This document shows, one piece after another, positions 17,025 to 24,055 of a stretch of 29,432 nucleotides of DNA. The notes beneath the pieces are model-generated. The model saw only the letters and a program-made list of their open reading frames with translations. It did no database searches and was not told the origin of the DNA. Each line of letters starts with the position of its first letter. The first letter of the stretch is position 1. The position numbers and the translations under genes are program-made. Source of the stretch: Collinsella sp. (GTDB lineage Bacteria; Actinomycetota; Coriobacteriia; Coriobacteriales; Coriobacteriaceae); the NCBI GenBank assembly GCA_031295385.1, contig JAUMOL010000024.1, forward strand, positions 1 to 29,432, written 5' to 3'.

Positions 17025-17768
17025 CTATTGCATCGGGTCGGACAGGACCCGTTCGATCTCTGATGCGGGAAGTGCGCCTTGGCGCAGGATCTGGAGCCCG
17101 CCGTGCTGGAACGACACGATGGTCGAGGCGTCGCGACACGGGGTCTCGCCGGCGTCGACGGCAACATCGACCCCCTCCAGGATGCGCTCCTCCACCGTGA
17201 CAAAACTTGCCGGCGCGGGCGCGCCATGCGTGTTGGCGCTGGTGCAGGCAAGAGGGCTGCCGCAGGCGCGGATGAGCGCTTGCACCACGGGCGAGGCCGA
17301 AGCGCGAAGTGCCACCGTGTCGTCGGCGGCGCGCATAAAGGTCGGCACGCAGGGGGCCGCCTTGACCACGATAGTCAGGGCTCCCGGCCAGCATCGTCGC
17401 GCGAGTACGCGAGCCTCTTCGGGGATATCCACGCCATAGCGGTCGAGTGCTTCGGCATTATCAACCAGCCAGGCGACCGTTTGGGTGAGCTTGCGCTGCT
17501 TGAGGGTAAAGATGCGGCGGTAGCCGGTACCGAGCGCAGGGACCGCGGCGCCATTGACGACAGCCTGCGGATCGCGCGGCCACGATGGGAATTCGCTTGT
17601 ATCTTGGGGTACGGCGTCCGAGAAGGCGTTGACTGCCACGGCGACACCGTAGACGGTCTCGGTCGGGATCAAGGCCAGGCCGCCGCGGCCGAGCACCTCG
17701 GCCGTGCGCTCGACGGCGAGCCGATGCGGCTCGCGCGTTCCCTCGTATACCCGATAGACCGTCTGCAT
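17025..17768 (-). CDS. Sua5/YciO/YrdC-family protein, probable L-threonylcarbamoyladenylate synthase
   Basis: Predicted to make threonylcarbamoyl-AMP from Thr, bicarbonate and ATP for the t6A37 modification of tRNAs reading ANN codons. The 247-residue product has IPTETVYGVA at 34-43, a KQR basic motif near 90-92, the WPGALTIVVKA block at 127-137 and the SANTHGAPAP signature at 178-187. Between TETVYG and KQR lies an unusual insert of about 35 residues (roughly 50-84, rich in Pro, Ser and Asp). The C-terminal linker and domain of long Sua5 proteins is absent. In Bacillus the prfA-prmC-sua5 order is conserved; here hicAB lies between prmC and this gene. Upstream are 134 bases without a gene and without a clear promoter. 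Confidence 0.88.
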   Translation of the reverse strand: MQTVYRVYEGTREPHRLAVERTAEVLGRGGLALIPTETVYGVAVAVNAFSDAVPQDTSEFPSWPRDPQAVVNGAAVPALGTGYRRIFTLKQRKLTQTVAWLVDNAEALDRYGVDIPEEARVLARRCWPGALTIVVKAAPCVPTFMRAADDTVALRASASPVVQALIRACGSPLACTSANTHGAPAPASFVTVEERILEGVDVAVDAGETPCRDASTIVSFQHGGLQILRQGALPASEIERVLSDPMQ

Positions 17769-17902
17769 GTGTATGCCAGCCCCTTACGCTCTGGTGAAAG
17801 TTTGTTTACTGAGGGGCATTCTCGCACGAAACATTCAGCCTATTTGCCCAGAGCGCATGTTGGTTTGGTGAGCGGCTCTAGTAGTCGGTGAAAGTGAGGG
17901 GG

Positions 17903-18349
17903 TTATTGGACTGCGACGAACTTCTTTGGCCTGCCGGCATGGCGTCTTTGGGCGGCGTAGCGCTCGATGCTGTCTATCGTTATCATCCGACGGCCGTCGA
18001 CGAGTTCAACATCGAGTTTTCCGGCTTTGACCAGCGCGGTAATCCGCGGAGCGGAGACTTTGAGGTCCAGCGCTGCATCTTTAAATGTTCGGCACGCCGC
18101 TTCCCGAGCGTCCTCGTGGTCGATTTCGACTGAAAGGGCCACGACCTCGGCCGAGCGTTCGTACCCTGCCGGAGTCAAACCGTTGTTGAGGTCGTCGGCC
18201 AAAAACGCCATCAGCGCCTCGGTGGCATGGGCAATCGCTTCTTCGCGCGTATCGCCATCGGCAAAGGCGCCGGGAATCTGCGGGAAGCTGGCGCAGTAAC
18301 CGTCGTCTTCTTTTATGAGAACGCAGTCATAGGTAAATCGCTGCCTCAT
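17903..18349 (-). CDS. hicB: HicB-family antitoxin
   Basis: Antitoxin expected to neutralise the adjacent HicA RNase and repress the operon. The 148-residue product has the N-terminal HicB fold (FTYDCVLIKEDDGYCASFPQIPGAFADGDTREEAI, residues about 5-39), where the pattern of a strand, GY-a-sFP-iPG and GDT-eEA is characteristic. The C-terminal half (EDAREAACRTFKDAALDLKVSAPRITALVKAGKLD) looks like a DNA-binding region, ending with a basic RRHAGRPKK. The ATG at 18349 is preceded by GGAGG; an upstream in-frame start at 18394 would overlap hicA. It starts 11 nt after the hicA stop. An alternative is a stand-alone HicB-like regulator, but the hicA neighbour argues against it. Confidence 0.88.
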   Translation of the reverse strand: MRQRFTYDCVLIKEDDGYCASFPQIPGAFADGDTREEAIAHATEALMAFLADDLNNGLTPAGYERSAEVVALSVEIDHEDAREAACRTFKDAALDLKVSAPRITALVKAGKLDVELVDGRRMITIDSIERYAAQRRHAGRPKKFVAVQ

Positions 18350-18360
18350 TTTGCCTCCAA

Positions 18361-18546
18361 CTACCATCCAGCTTGGCGACGAATACTTGCCCACGTGCCC
18401 TTCTTTGGTCGATCACCACCAGAGCCGTTCACGGGGACAACACGATCGCCAGAAACATACTTAGCATGACCACCGACTTGCGCGACCTTCACGAATCCAT
18501 CGTGCTTGAGTAGGGCAATGATTTCCCGAAAGGTAGGAGGTTGCAT
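18361..18546 (-). CDS. hicA: HicA-family toxin (mRNA interferase)
   Basis: Small double-stranded-RNA-binding-fold toxin that cleaves mRNA and is held in check by HicB. The 61 residues match the family layout: FREIIALLKHDGF at the start, the catalytic-His motif VGGHAKY with H27 (most relatives have GSH), and the C-terminal KKGTWASIRRQAGW. Length is typical. AGAGG is seven nt upstream of the ATG. It is the first gene of a two-gene operon with a palindromic operator (18571-18592). It starts close to the end of prmC, so the pair seems to have been inserted into the conserved prmC-sua5 interval. Confidence 0.88.
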   Translation of the reverse strand: MQPPTFREIIALLKHDGFVKVAQVGGHAKYVSGDRVVPVNGSGGDRPKKGTWASIRRQAGW

Positions 18547-18570
18547 GGGCCGACCTCTTTCAGCCGTCCT

Positions 18571-18600
18571 AATTATAAACTACTTTATAATTTTTGTTAA
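18571..18600 (-). promoter_or_regulatory. hicAB promoter with perfect palindromic operator
   Basis: AATTATAAA (18571-18579) and TTTATAATT (18584-18592) form a perfect 9-4-9 inverted repeat. On the minus strand the promoter is TTAACA (complement of 18595-18600), 17 nt, TATAAT (complement of 18572-18577), so the palindrome covers the spacer and the -10. This is the best promoter in the window and sits in an A/T-rich patch. HicB binding here is inferred from the general autoregulation of hicAB modules. Confidence 0.8.
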
Positions 18601-18621
18601 CCAGTTAATAAATATTACTGG
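18601..18621. repeat. Imperfect hairpin across the prmC stop codon
   Basis: CCAGTTAAT (18601-18609) pairs with ATTACTGG (18614-18621) with one bulged T and a 4-nt loop. It includes the prmC stop codon (18615-18617) and adjoins the hicAB -35. It may be a second operator half or mark the junction of the hicAB insertion. Confidence 0.4.
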
Positions 18622-19865
18622 CGCTGCTTGGGCTCGGTGACGATGGCTCGGACGATGCGGGGGCGATCGGTGAGGTCGTGGACGATACGCACGTCCGAAA
18701 GGCCTGCCTGGCGACAGAGCTCGGCCGCGGCATCGAGGGCACCCTCGTAGAGCTCGCAGGCAAACAGGCCGCCGGCGCGCAGCATGTAAGGCGCCGCATT
18801 GAGCAGGCGGCGGAAGATATCGAGGCCGTCGGCGCCGCCCTCAAGCGCCAGGTCGGGCTCAAAGTCCTTGACCTCGTGCGGCAGCGAGCGCATGACGTCG
18901 GTCGGGATGTAAGGCGGGTTGGAGACGAGCACATCAAAGGTGCCCCACTCTTCGCGGGGAATGGAACTCACCAGGTTGGTGAGGCTAAAGGCAACCTCAT
19001 CTGCCGTGAGGCCGAGGGCGTCGCGGTTTTTGGTGGCCAGATCGATGGCGCGCGGCTCGATATCGGTGGCGGTGCAGGTAACGTGGCCGCGGCGCTCCCA
19101 GGCAAGGGAGAGCGAAATGCAGCCCGTGCCGCAGCCGACCTCGAGAACGCGGGCAGTGCAGGGCTCGGTTGGGGCAGGCGCAGCGGCATCCTGAGCTGAA
19201 GCCGTCTCCTGGCCGGCACCCTCGATGGCGATGCCGTATTCGTCGAGCTCGGACTCGGCGGCTTCCGCGGCTTCGGCTTCTGCTGCCTGCGCGGCGGCTT
19301 CCTCGGCCTCGCGGTCGGCCAGTTCCTCGGCATAGGCACGGCTGCCCAGTACGTCGCCGCCTAACGCCGCCTCATCGGCAGCCGTCAGGTTAGCGGCACG
19401 GCGCTCGGCAGTCGCGCGCTCGTCGGCCAGCGCCGCCTCGGCTTTGCGGGCCTCTTCGACCTCATCGTTCCAAGGCAGCTCAACACGCTGACGGGCAGCA
19501 GCCTCGGGGCTCAGCACCTCGGCATCCAGATAATTGAGGACTTCCTCGACGAGCATCTCGGTTTCGGGGCGCGGAATGAGCACACCGGGGGCGCACGCGA
19601 CATCGATCATGCGAAACTGCGTGCTGCCCGTGATGTATTGCAGCGGCTCGCCCTTAGCACGGCGGACAACGGCCGCATGCATAGTCTCGAGCTGGGCCGC
19701 GTTAAGCGTCTCGTCCATACGCATATATAGGTCAATGCGCGCCAGGCCCGTGGCGGCGCACAGCAGCCACTCGGCAGAAAGACGGGGGTGCTCCTCGCCG
19801 CGCTCGGCCAGGTACTCCTTGGTCCACTCGAGACAACGCTTGATGGTCCAAATCTCGTTTGCCAT
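18615..19865 (-). CDS. prmC: Peptide chain release factor N5-glutamine methyltransferase with large acidic insert
   Basis: Methylates the Gln of the GGQ motif of release factors, including the prfA product encoded upstream. The 416-residue protein is far longer than the usual 280. The N-terminal substrate-recognition domain (1-110, with GEPLQYITGSTQF and IPRPETEMLVE) and the SAM-binding domain from about 239 (VLEVGCGTGCISLSLA, NPPY at 316-319) are both intact. Between them lie about 120 extra residues (roughly 117-236) rich in Ala and Glu, first helical or coiled-coil in appearance, then Pro/Ala-rich. The frame is clean, so this is an insertion, not an error. GGAGG precedes the ATG at 19865; the frame is open to 19940. 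It is separated from prfA by about 590 bases of repeats. Confidence 0.94.
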   Translation of the reverse strand: MANEIWTIKRCLEWTKEYLAERGEEHPRLSAEWLLCAATGLARIDLYMRMDETLNAAQLETMHAAVVRRAKGEPLQYITGSTQFRMIDVACAPGVLIPRPETEMLVEEVLNYLDAEVLSPEAAARQRVELPWNDEVEEARKAEAALADERATAERRAANLTAADEAALGGDVLGSRAYAEELADREAEEAAAQAAEAEAAEAAESELDEYGIAIEGAGQETASAQDAAAPAPTEPCTARVLEVGCGTGCISLSLAWERRGHVTCTATDIEPRAIDLATKNRDALGLTADEVAFSLTNLVSSIPREEWGTFDVLVSNPPYIPTDVMRSLPHEVKDFEPDLALEGGADGLDIFRRLLNAAPYMLRAGGLFACELYEGALDAAAELCRQAGLSDVRIVHDLTDRPRIVRAIVTEPKQRQ

Positions 19866-19913
19866 GGGGCCCTCCCCTCTTAAGCGCCGGACGGCGCGCG
19901 AATGTCGGAGCAG

Positions 19914-19940
19914 ATTGTACGCGAGGCCAGCGCATGGCAA
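19914..19940 (-). promoter_or_regulatory. Possible prmC promoter
   Basis: Minus-strand TTGCCA (complement of 19935-19940), 15-nt spacer and TACAAT (complement of 19914-19919), about 50 nt before the prmC start. The spacer is short, so this is a weak call, but a promoter is expected because the gap to prfA contains strong hairpins. Confidence 0.4.
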
Positions 19941-20285
19941 GGGACGATTGAAGGCGAATATCGAGAATCAGCCCAGAATTTTGCTTGGAACCTGCCTGAA
20001 ATGTTCATTCGTCGACGTCTAAATCTGCATTCGTCAAGCTTTTGGCAAGGTTGCCCAAAACTGACCAATATCTAACCAAGAACTTGCCACATCGCTTGAC
20101 GCACGACCCATCAAAAATCGCTCCGCGACTTCTCGGACGATTTTTCGAGCAATATTTTCGATAGCGGACTTATGCCGTCAATTGCCTTAAGCAGGTAAGC
20201 AGCTCAAATGACATCACAGCCGACTGAATAAAATATCAAGGCGATGTCACCAATGACTCCCTACGGATCATTTGACAACCAAGGA
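19941..20285. other. Gene-free stretch with two terminator-like hairpins
   Basis: No reading frame here resembles a gene, and base composition is more A/T-rich than its surroundings. Two hairpins are visible: TTTTGGCAA-GG-TTGCC(C)AAAA at 20040-20060, and AAAAATCG...CGATTTTT (20113-20120 with 20138-20145, with CCG/CGG inside). Both have A/T feet on both sides and could end transcripts from either direction, including read-through from prfA. The segment around 20242-20260 resembles the repeat unit at 4711-4731. Confidence 0.5.
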
Positions 20286-20454
20286 AACGCCGATGTTTTG
20301 GCAATGCCAGCGAGCGCCGCCCAGAGCGAACAAGTTGGCATGAAAAAGGCAGGGCATAGACCTTCTGGTCATGCCTTGCCTTTTGAATGACAAATTGTCG
20401 CTCTGGGCGGCGCGCAGCGTCGAGCAGTTACGGCGTTTGGTAAAACACCGTAAC
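20286..20454. repeat. Structured repeat element, copy 2 (about 169 nt)
   Basis: It is homologous to 4745-4912. The outer stem is 16 bp and perfect (20314-20329 with 20398-20413). The inner stem AAAAGGCAGGGCAT-A-GACC (20344-20362) pairs with GGTCATGCCTTGCCTTTT (20367-20384), with the same single bulge after GGCAT as in copy 1 and a TTCT loop. The end hairpin (20427-20438 with 20443-20454, loop GGTA) has one C-A mismatch that becomes a U-G pair in a minus-strand RNA. It ends at the base before the prfA stop codon. Several stem positions differ from copy 1 on both sides while pairing is kept. Confidence 0.75.
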
Positions 20455-21522
20455 TTAAACAGCCTGTGCCAGCTTCTCGGCTCGCTCGGCGGCGGCGAGC
20501 GCCTCGATGACGGTACCGAGCTGATCGCCCAGAAGGACGCCGTTGTAGGTAGAGTTGAAGCCGATACGGTGATCGGTCACGCGGTCCTGGGGCTGGTTGT
20601 AAGTACGAATCTTCTCGGAACGGTTACCGTGGCCGATCTGGCTTTGGCGCTCGGCACCGAGCTCGGCCTGCTGCTTCTCGAGTTCCATCTCGTACAGACG
20701 GGCACGCAGCATCTGCATGCAGACCTCGCGGTTCTGGATCTGGGAACGTTGCTCCTGCGACTGCACCACGGTGTTGGTGGGCAGGTGGGTGATGCGCACG
20801 GCGGAGTAGGTGGTGTTAACGCACTGACCGCCAGGGCCGGAGGCGCAGTAGGTGTCGATGCGCAGGTCGGACTGGTTGATCTGGACGTCGATTTCCTCGG
20901 CCTCGGGAAGCACGGCGACGGTAGCCGTTGAAGTCTGGATGCGGCCCTGGGACTCGGTCTTAGGGACGCGCTGGACACGGTGCACGCCGGACTCGTACTT
21001 CATAACGGAGTAGACGCGGTCGCCCTCGACCTTGAACTCAATGGACTTAAAGCCGCCGGCCTCGCTGGGGCTGGAATCGAGCACGGTAGTCTTCCAGCCG
21101 CGCGACTCGCAAAAGCGCTGATACATCTTGTACAGGTCGCCGGCGAAGATGGCCGCCTCGTCGCCACCGGCGGCGGAGCGGATCTCGACGATGGTGTTCT
21201 TGTCGTCGTTGGGGTCGCTCGGAATGAGCATGTACTTGATGTCTTCCTCGAGCTGGGGGAGCTTGGCCTCGTTTTCGGAGATGTCCATCTGGAGCATCTC
21301 CTTCTCATCGGCATCGGTGGTATCGTGCAGCATTTCCTTGGCAGCCTCGATGTCATCGAGCGCGCCGATGTACTCGCGCGAGGCGGCGATGAGGTCGGAC
21401 TGGTGCGCGTACTCCTTGTTGAGACGCGTGAACTCCTTGATATCGGAGGCGACGGCCGGGTCGGAAAGCTTCTTCTCGAGCTCCTCGTAGGCCTTGATGA
21501 TCTTTTCGAGCTTGTCGCGCAT
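20455..21522 (-). CDS. prfA: Peptide chain release factor 1
   Basis: Class I release factor reading UAA and UAG in the ribosomal A site. The 355-residue product has the RF1-type anticodon motif PKT at 187-189 (within HRVQRVPKTESQGRI; RF2 would have SPF) and the catalytic GGQ at 231-233. The surrounding GPGGQCVNTTYSAVRITH has a Cys after GGQ where many have His or Ser. The ATG at 21522 follows AAGGAG by six nt, and MRDKLEKI is a typical RF1 start; the frame is open to 21696 but has no family similarity there. The 3' end runs into the structured element. The Gln of GGQ is the target of the prmC product. Confidence 0.97.
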   Translation of the reverse strand: MRDKLEKIIKAYEELEKKLSDPAVASDIKEFTRLNKEYAHQSDLIAASREYIGALDDIEAAKEMLHDTTDADEKEMLQMDISENEAKLPQLEEDIKYMLIPSDPNDDKNTIVEIRSAAGGDEAAIFAGDLYKMYQRFCESRGWKTTVLDSSPSEAGGFKSIEFKVEGDRVYSVMKYESGVHRVQRVPKTESQGRIQTSTATVAVLPEAEEIDVQINQSDLRIDTYCASGPGGQCVNTTYSAVRITHLPTNTVVQSQEQRSQIQNREVCMQMLRARLYEMELEKQQAELGAERQSQIGHGNRSEKIRTYNQPQDRVTDHRIGFNSTYNGVLLGDQLGTVIEALAAAERAEKLAQAV

Positions 21523-21602
21523 GACGGACTCCTTTATATGCGTGAAGGTGAAAATCGGCAGAATTGATGGGGCGCGGGGCGCCGCTGCGGGGGTAAGCCC
21601 GG

Positions 21603-21629
21603 CTAGAACATGTCGATCTTCAGATACAT
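21603..21629 (-). CDS. Possible leader mini-ORF upstream of prfA
   Basis: An eight-codon frame, MYLKIDMF, ends in UAG, about 80 nt before the prfA start. GAAGGG lies six nt before its ATG; an ATG two codons earlier (21635) gives a ten-residue version but overlaps the ribosome-binding site. A GGCGC-GGG-GCGCC hairpin (21571-21583) stands between it and prfA. UAG is read only by release factor 1, so the mini-ORF could sense RF1 level. No conservation data are available, so this is tentative. Confidence 0.3.
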   Translation of the reverse strand: MYLKIDMF

Positions 21630-21710
21630 GCGCATCCCTTCGCGTATGGGGTACATAGTTGCGGTCTAACCCATATATGATAGCGTGCGCAGGCAAACCT
21701 GCATATAACC

Positions 21711-21751
21711 CGCACGGAATCTGACAAAGGGACAGTCCCTTTGTCAGATTC
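21711..21751. repeat. Palindromic repeat, copy A (GACAAAGGGAC family)
   Basis: A perfect 17-bp inverted repeat around one central base (21717-21733 and 21735-21751; arm core CTGACAAAGGGAC). It is preceded by CGCACGGAAT, which is also found before the copy at 28282. The right arm ends on the first base of the stop codon of the M20 peptidase gene. It has no U-tract. Similar units are at 26296-26330 and 28272-28311. Confidence 0.75.
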
Positions 21752-23178
21752 TAGAGCGTGTGGAGCAGGGCAATGAGGAAGCGGACACCTTGGAGGTAGG
21801 CGTGGCGGGTAATGCGCTCGTTGGTGCCGTGGACACCGCGATCGCACTCATCATCGTCGACCACAAACGCCGAAAAACGAATGCACTCGGAGCAAATGCG
21901 CTGGTAGTTGGCAGAGTCGGTCGCGCCGATCACGGTCGAGGGGACGATGCTGACAGGAGCCCCGCCCGTCGCACTCAGTCCGTTTTCCTCCGCCCCCTTT
22001 GGGTCGCGGAAGTAGCGGGCGGCAATGGCGCGAACGGTCTCGAGCCCCGGTCCACCGACACGCGGAGACGGCGAAGGCTCGGAGCTGCCGGGGCCGAGTT
22101 CGACCTCCACGCGCCCGGCGAGGCCCGCCGCGGCAACGACCTCGCGGCAGCGCGCCACAACGTCGGCCACGCTCGTGCCCTCGAGCATGCGGAAGTTAAT
22201 GTTGGCCCACATATCTTGCGGCATTACGTTGGCACCGGTACTGCCGCCCTCGATTTGCGTGGGCGCACAGGTGGTGGTCACAAGCGGGTACAGCTTTTTG
22301 CTGGCAAGGCAGTCGCGCACGATGGCATCCTTGCTGGCAGCAATCTCGTCTGCGGTATAAAGCCCCAGCTCGACGAGCTGCGCGGCAAGCAGATCGGTCA
22401 CACGCGCCGGCCACTCGATATCGCAAATCGCGGCAATAGCGCGGCTGAGCACTTCGAGCGACGTGCCACCGTAAGGGTTGGAAGAATGCCCGCCCTCGCT
22501 CTTCGTCCTGAGCACGATATCGGCATAGCCCTTCTCGGCAAGATCGGCATGCATAAGCCAACCCTCGCCTGCGCCGTACTCGGCAGCTTCAACGATACGA
22601 TAGTCGCCCTCGTCAATCAGGTACTCAAGCTCAACGCCGCGCTCCTCGAGCACGCGGCCAATGGCACCCGCGCCGCACTGCGTGGTCTCCTCATCCTGGC
22701 CAAAGGCCAGCAGCAGGGTTCGTTCGTGTTGCCAGCCGTGCGCCAGCGCATACTCAACGGCCTCCAGGATGCCTGCGACCTGGTCTTTCATATCGATGGC
22801 GCCGCGACCCCAAATATAGGTGTCGTCCACGTGCCCGCTAAAGGGATTGTGCGTCCAGTCTGTCTCGGTGCCCGGCACCACGGGAACCACGTCCATGTGG
22901 CCCATGAGCATGACCGGCTTGAGGGCGGGGTCGATGCCGGCAAGCGTCACGAGCAGCGAATGGTCGATGAGCTCGACCTCGCCCGCCGCAAACACGCGCG
23001 GCCAGGCCTGCTGCATATAGGCGCGCAGGTCGGTAAACGCCTGCCAGTCCACCGCCTCGGCATCCATACTCGAAATGGTCGGAAACGACAGCACACGGCC
23101 CAGGCGCTCGCATGCGCCGGCCTTGTCCAAATCGGCAAAATCATCCTCATGCGCAAAGAAGCGCCAAACCTCGGCCAT
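21751..23178 (-). CDS. M20-family metallopeptidase (PM20D1/CPS1-like carboxypeptidase)
   Basis: Predicted di-zinc hydrolase of peptides or N-acyl amino acids. The 475-residue product has the first metal/catalytic motif MGHMDVVPV (H94, D96), the bridging Asp in WGRGAIDMKD (D129), the general-base pair QDEET (E163, E164) and a later GGHSSNPYGG segment typical of the dimerisation lid. No signal peptide is seen, so it is cytoplasmic. AAAGGATG precedes the ATG at 23178; upstream codons of the frame look unrelated. It lies 72 nt after an amino-acid ABC transporter ATPase and may process imported substrates. Substrate is unknown; succinyl-diaminopimelate desuccinylase or ArgE-like roles are less likely from length and motifs. 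A perfect palindrome abuts the stop. Confidence 0.9.
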   Translation of the reverse strand: MAEVWRFFAHEDDFADLDKAGACERLGRVLSFPTISSMDAEAVDWQAFTDLRAYMQQAWPRVFAAGEVELIDHSLLVTLAGIDPALKPVMLMGHMDVVPVVPGTETDWTHNPFSGHVDDTYIWGRGAIDMKDQVAGILEAVEYALAHGWQHERTLLLAFGQDEETTQCGAGAIGRVLEERGVELEYLIDEGDYRIVEAAEYGAGEGWLMHADLAEKGYADIVLRTKSEGGHSSNPYGGTSLEVLSRAIAAICDIEWPARVTDLLAAQLVELGLYTADEIAASKDAIVRDCLASKKLYPLVTTTCAPTQIEGGSTGANVMPQDMWANINFRMLEGTSVADVVARCREVVAAAGLAGRVEVELGPGSSEPSPSPRVGGPGLETVRAIAARYFRDPKGAEENGLSATGGAPVSIVPSTVIGATDSANYQRICSECIRFSAFVVDDDECDRGVHGTNERITRHAYLQGVRFLIALLHTL

Positions 23179-23250
23179 GACATCCTTTCGATTGTGATGA
23201 CGAGGGCCGCCCCACCGGAGCGGCCCTGCCACGTACGCGTTTGCGGTCGG

Positions 23251-24033
23251 TTATTTGTCCTCGAGATAACGCGAGAGGAACTCGCGGGTACGCTGGTGTT
23301 TGGGGTTGCTAAAGAGCTCGGCCGGCGCGGCATCCTCGAGCACCACGCCCTTGTCCATGAAGACCACGCGGTCGGACACCGTGCGGGCAAAGGCCATCTC
23401 GTGCGTGACGACGACCATGGTCATGCCGTCGGCAGCGAGCTTGCGCATGACCTCGAGCACCTCGCCCACGATCTCGGGGTCGAGTGCGGAGGTCGGCTCG
23501 TCGAACAGCATGATCTGCGGGTTCATGCATAGAGCACGAGCGATGGCCACGCGCTGCTTTTGACCACCGGACAGGCGACCCACGGCGGCGTGCGCGAATT
23601 TTTCGAGTCCCACACTCGTCAGATGTTCCATCGCAATTTTTTCAGCCTCGGCCTTGCTCATCTTTTTGAGCGTGACGGGCGCGAGCGTGCAGTTGTCGAG
23701 CACATCCATGTTGTTGAACAGGTTAAAGCCCTGGAACACCATGCCGATGTCCTCGCGCAGCTTGTTGATGTTGCAGCGCTCGGCCGTGAGGTCCTGGCCG
23801 TGGAACCAGATGTGGCCTGCGTCCGGGGTCTCGAGCAGGTTGAGGCAGCGCAGGAAGGTCGACTTGCCCGAACCCGAGGCGCCGATGATGGTGACGACCT
23901 CGCCGGGGCTAACGGCCAGGTCGATGCCCTTGAGCACCTCGAGCGAGCCAAAGCTCTTGCGCAGGCCCTCAACGCGGATGAGCGGCTCTTTGGTTTGCGC
24001 GGCCGCAGCGCCGGTAGTAACGGTATCTGCCAT
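23251..24033 (-). CDS. Polar amino-acid ABC transporter, ATP-binding protein
   Basis: Cytoplasmic ATPase of an importer of the GlnQ/HisP class. The 260-residue protein has Walker A GASGSGKST (51-59), the Q-loop VFQGFNLF, signature LSGGQ (154-158), Walker B IMLFDEP (174-180) and the switch His in VVTHEM. The region between Q-loop and signature (NNMDVLDNCTLAPV) is typical of polar amino-acid systems. The start at 24033 has AGGAG seven nt upstream; the frame continues to 24108 without similarity. It follows the permease gene by 22 nt in a binding protein-permease-ATPase operon. Confidence 0.96.
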   Translation of the reverse strand: MADTVTTGAAAAQTKEPLIRVEGLRKSFGSLEVLKGIDLAVSPGEVVTIIGASGSGKSTFLRCLNLLETPDAGHIWFHGQDLTAERCNINKLREDIGMVFQGFNLFNNMDVLDNCTLAPVTLKKMSKAEAEKIAMEHLTSVGLEKFAHAAVGRLSGGQKQRVAIARALCMNPQIMLFDEPTSALDPEIVGEVLEVMRKLAADGMTMVVVTHEMAFARTVSDRVVFMDKGVVLEDAAPAELFSNPKHQRTREFLSRYLEDK

Positions 24034-24055
24034 GATGAATCTCCTCGTCTTGCGC

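Noticed and set aside
17787..17855. CGCTCTGG ... CCAGAGCG, possible third copy of the structured element
   Set aside because: Only the 8-bp arms agree; the conserved flanks, inner bulged stem and GTTACG hairpin are missing.
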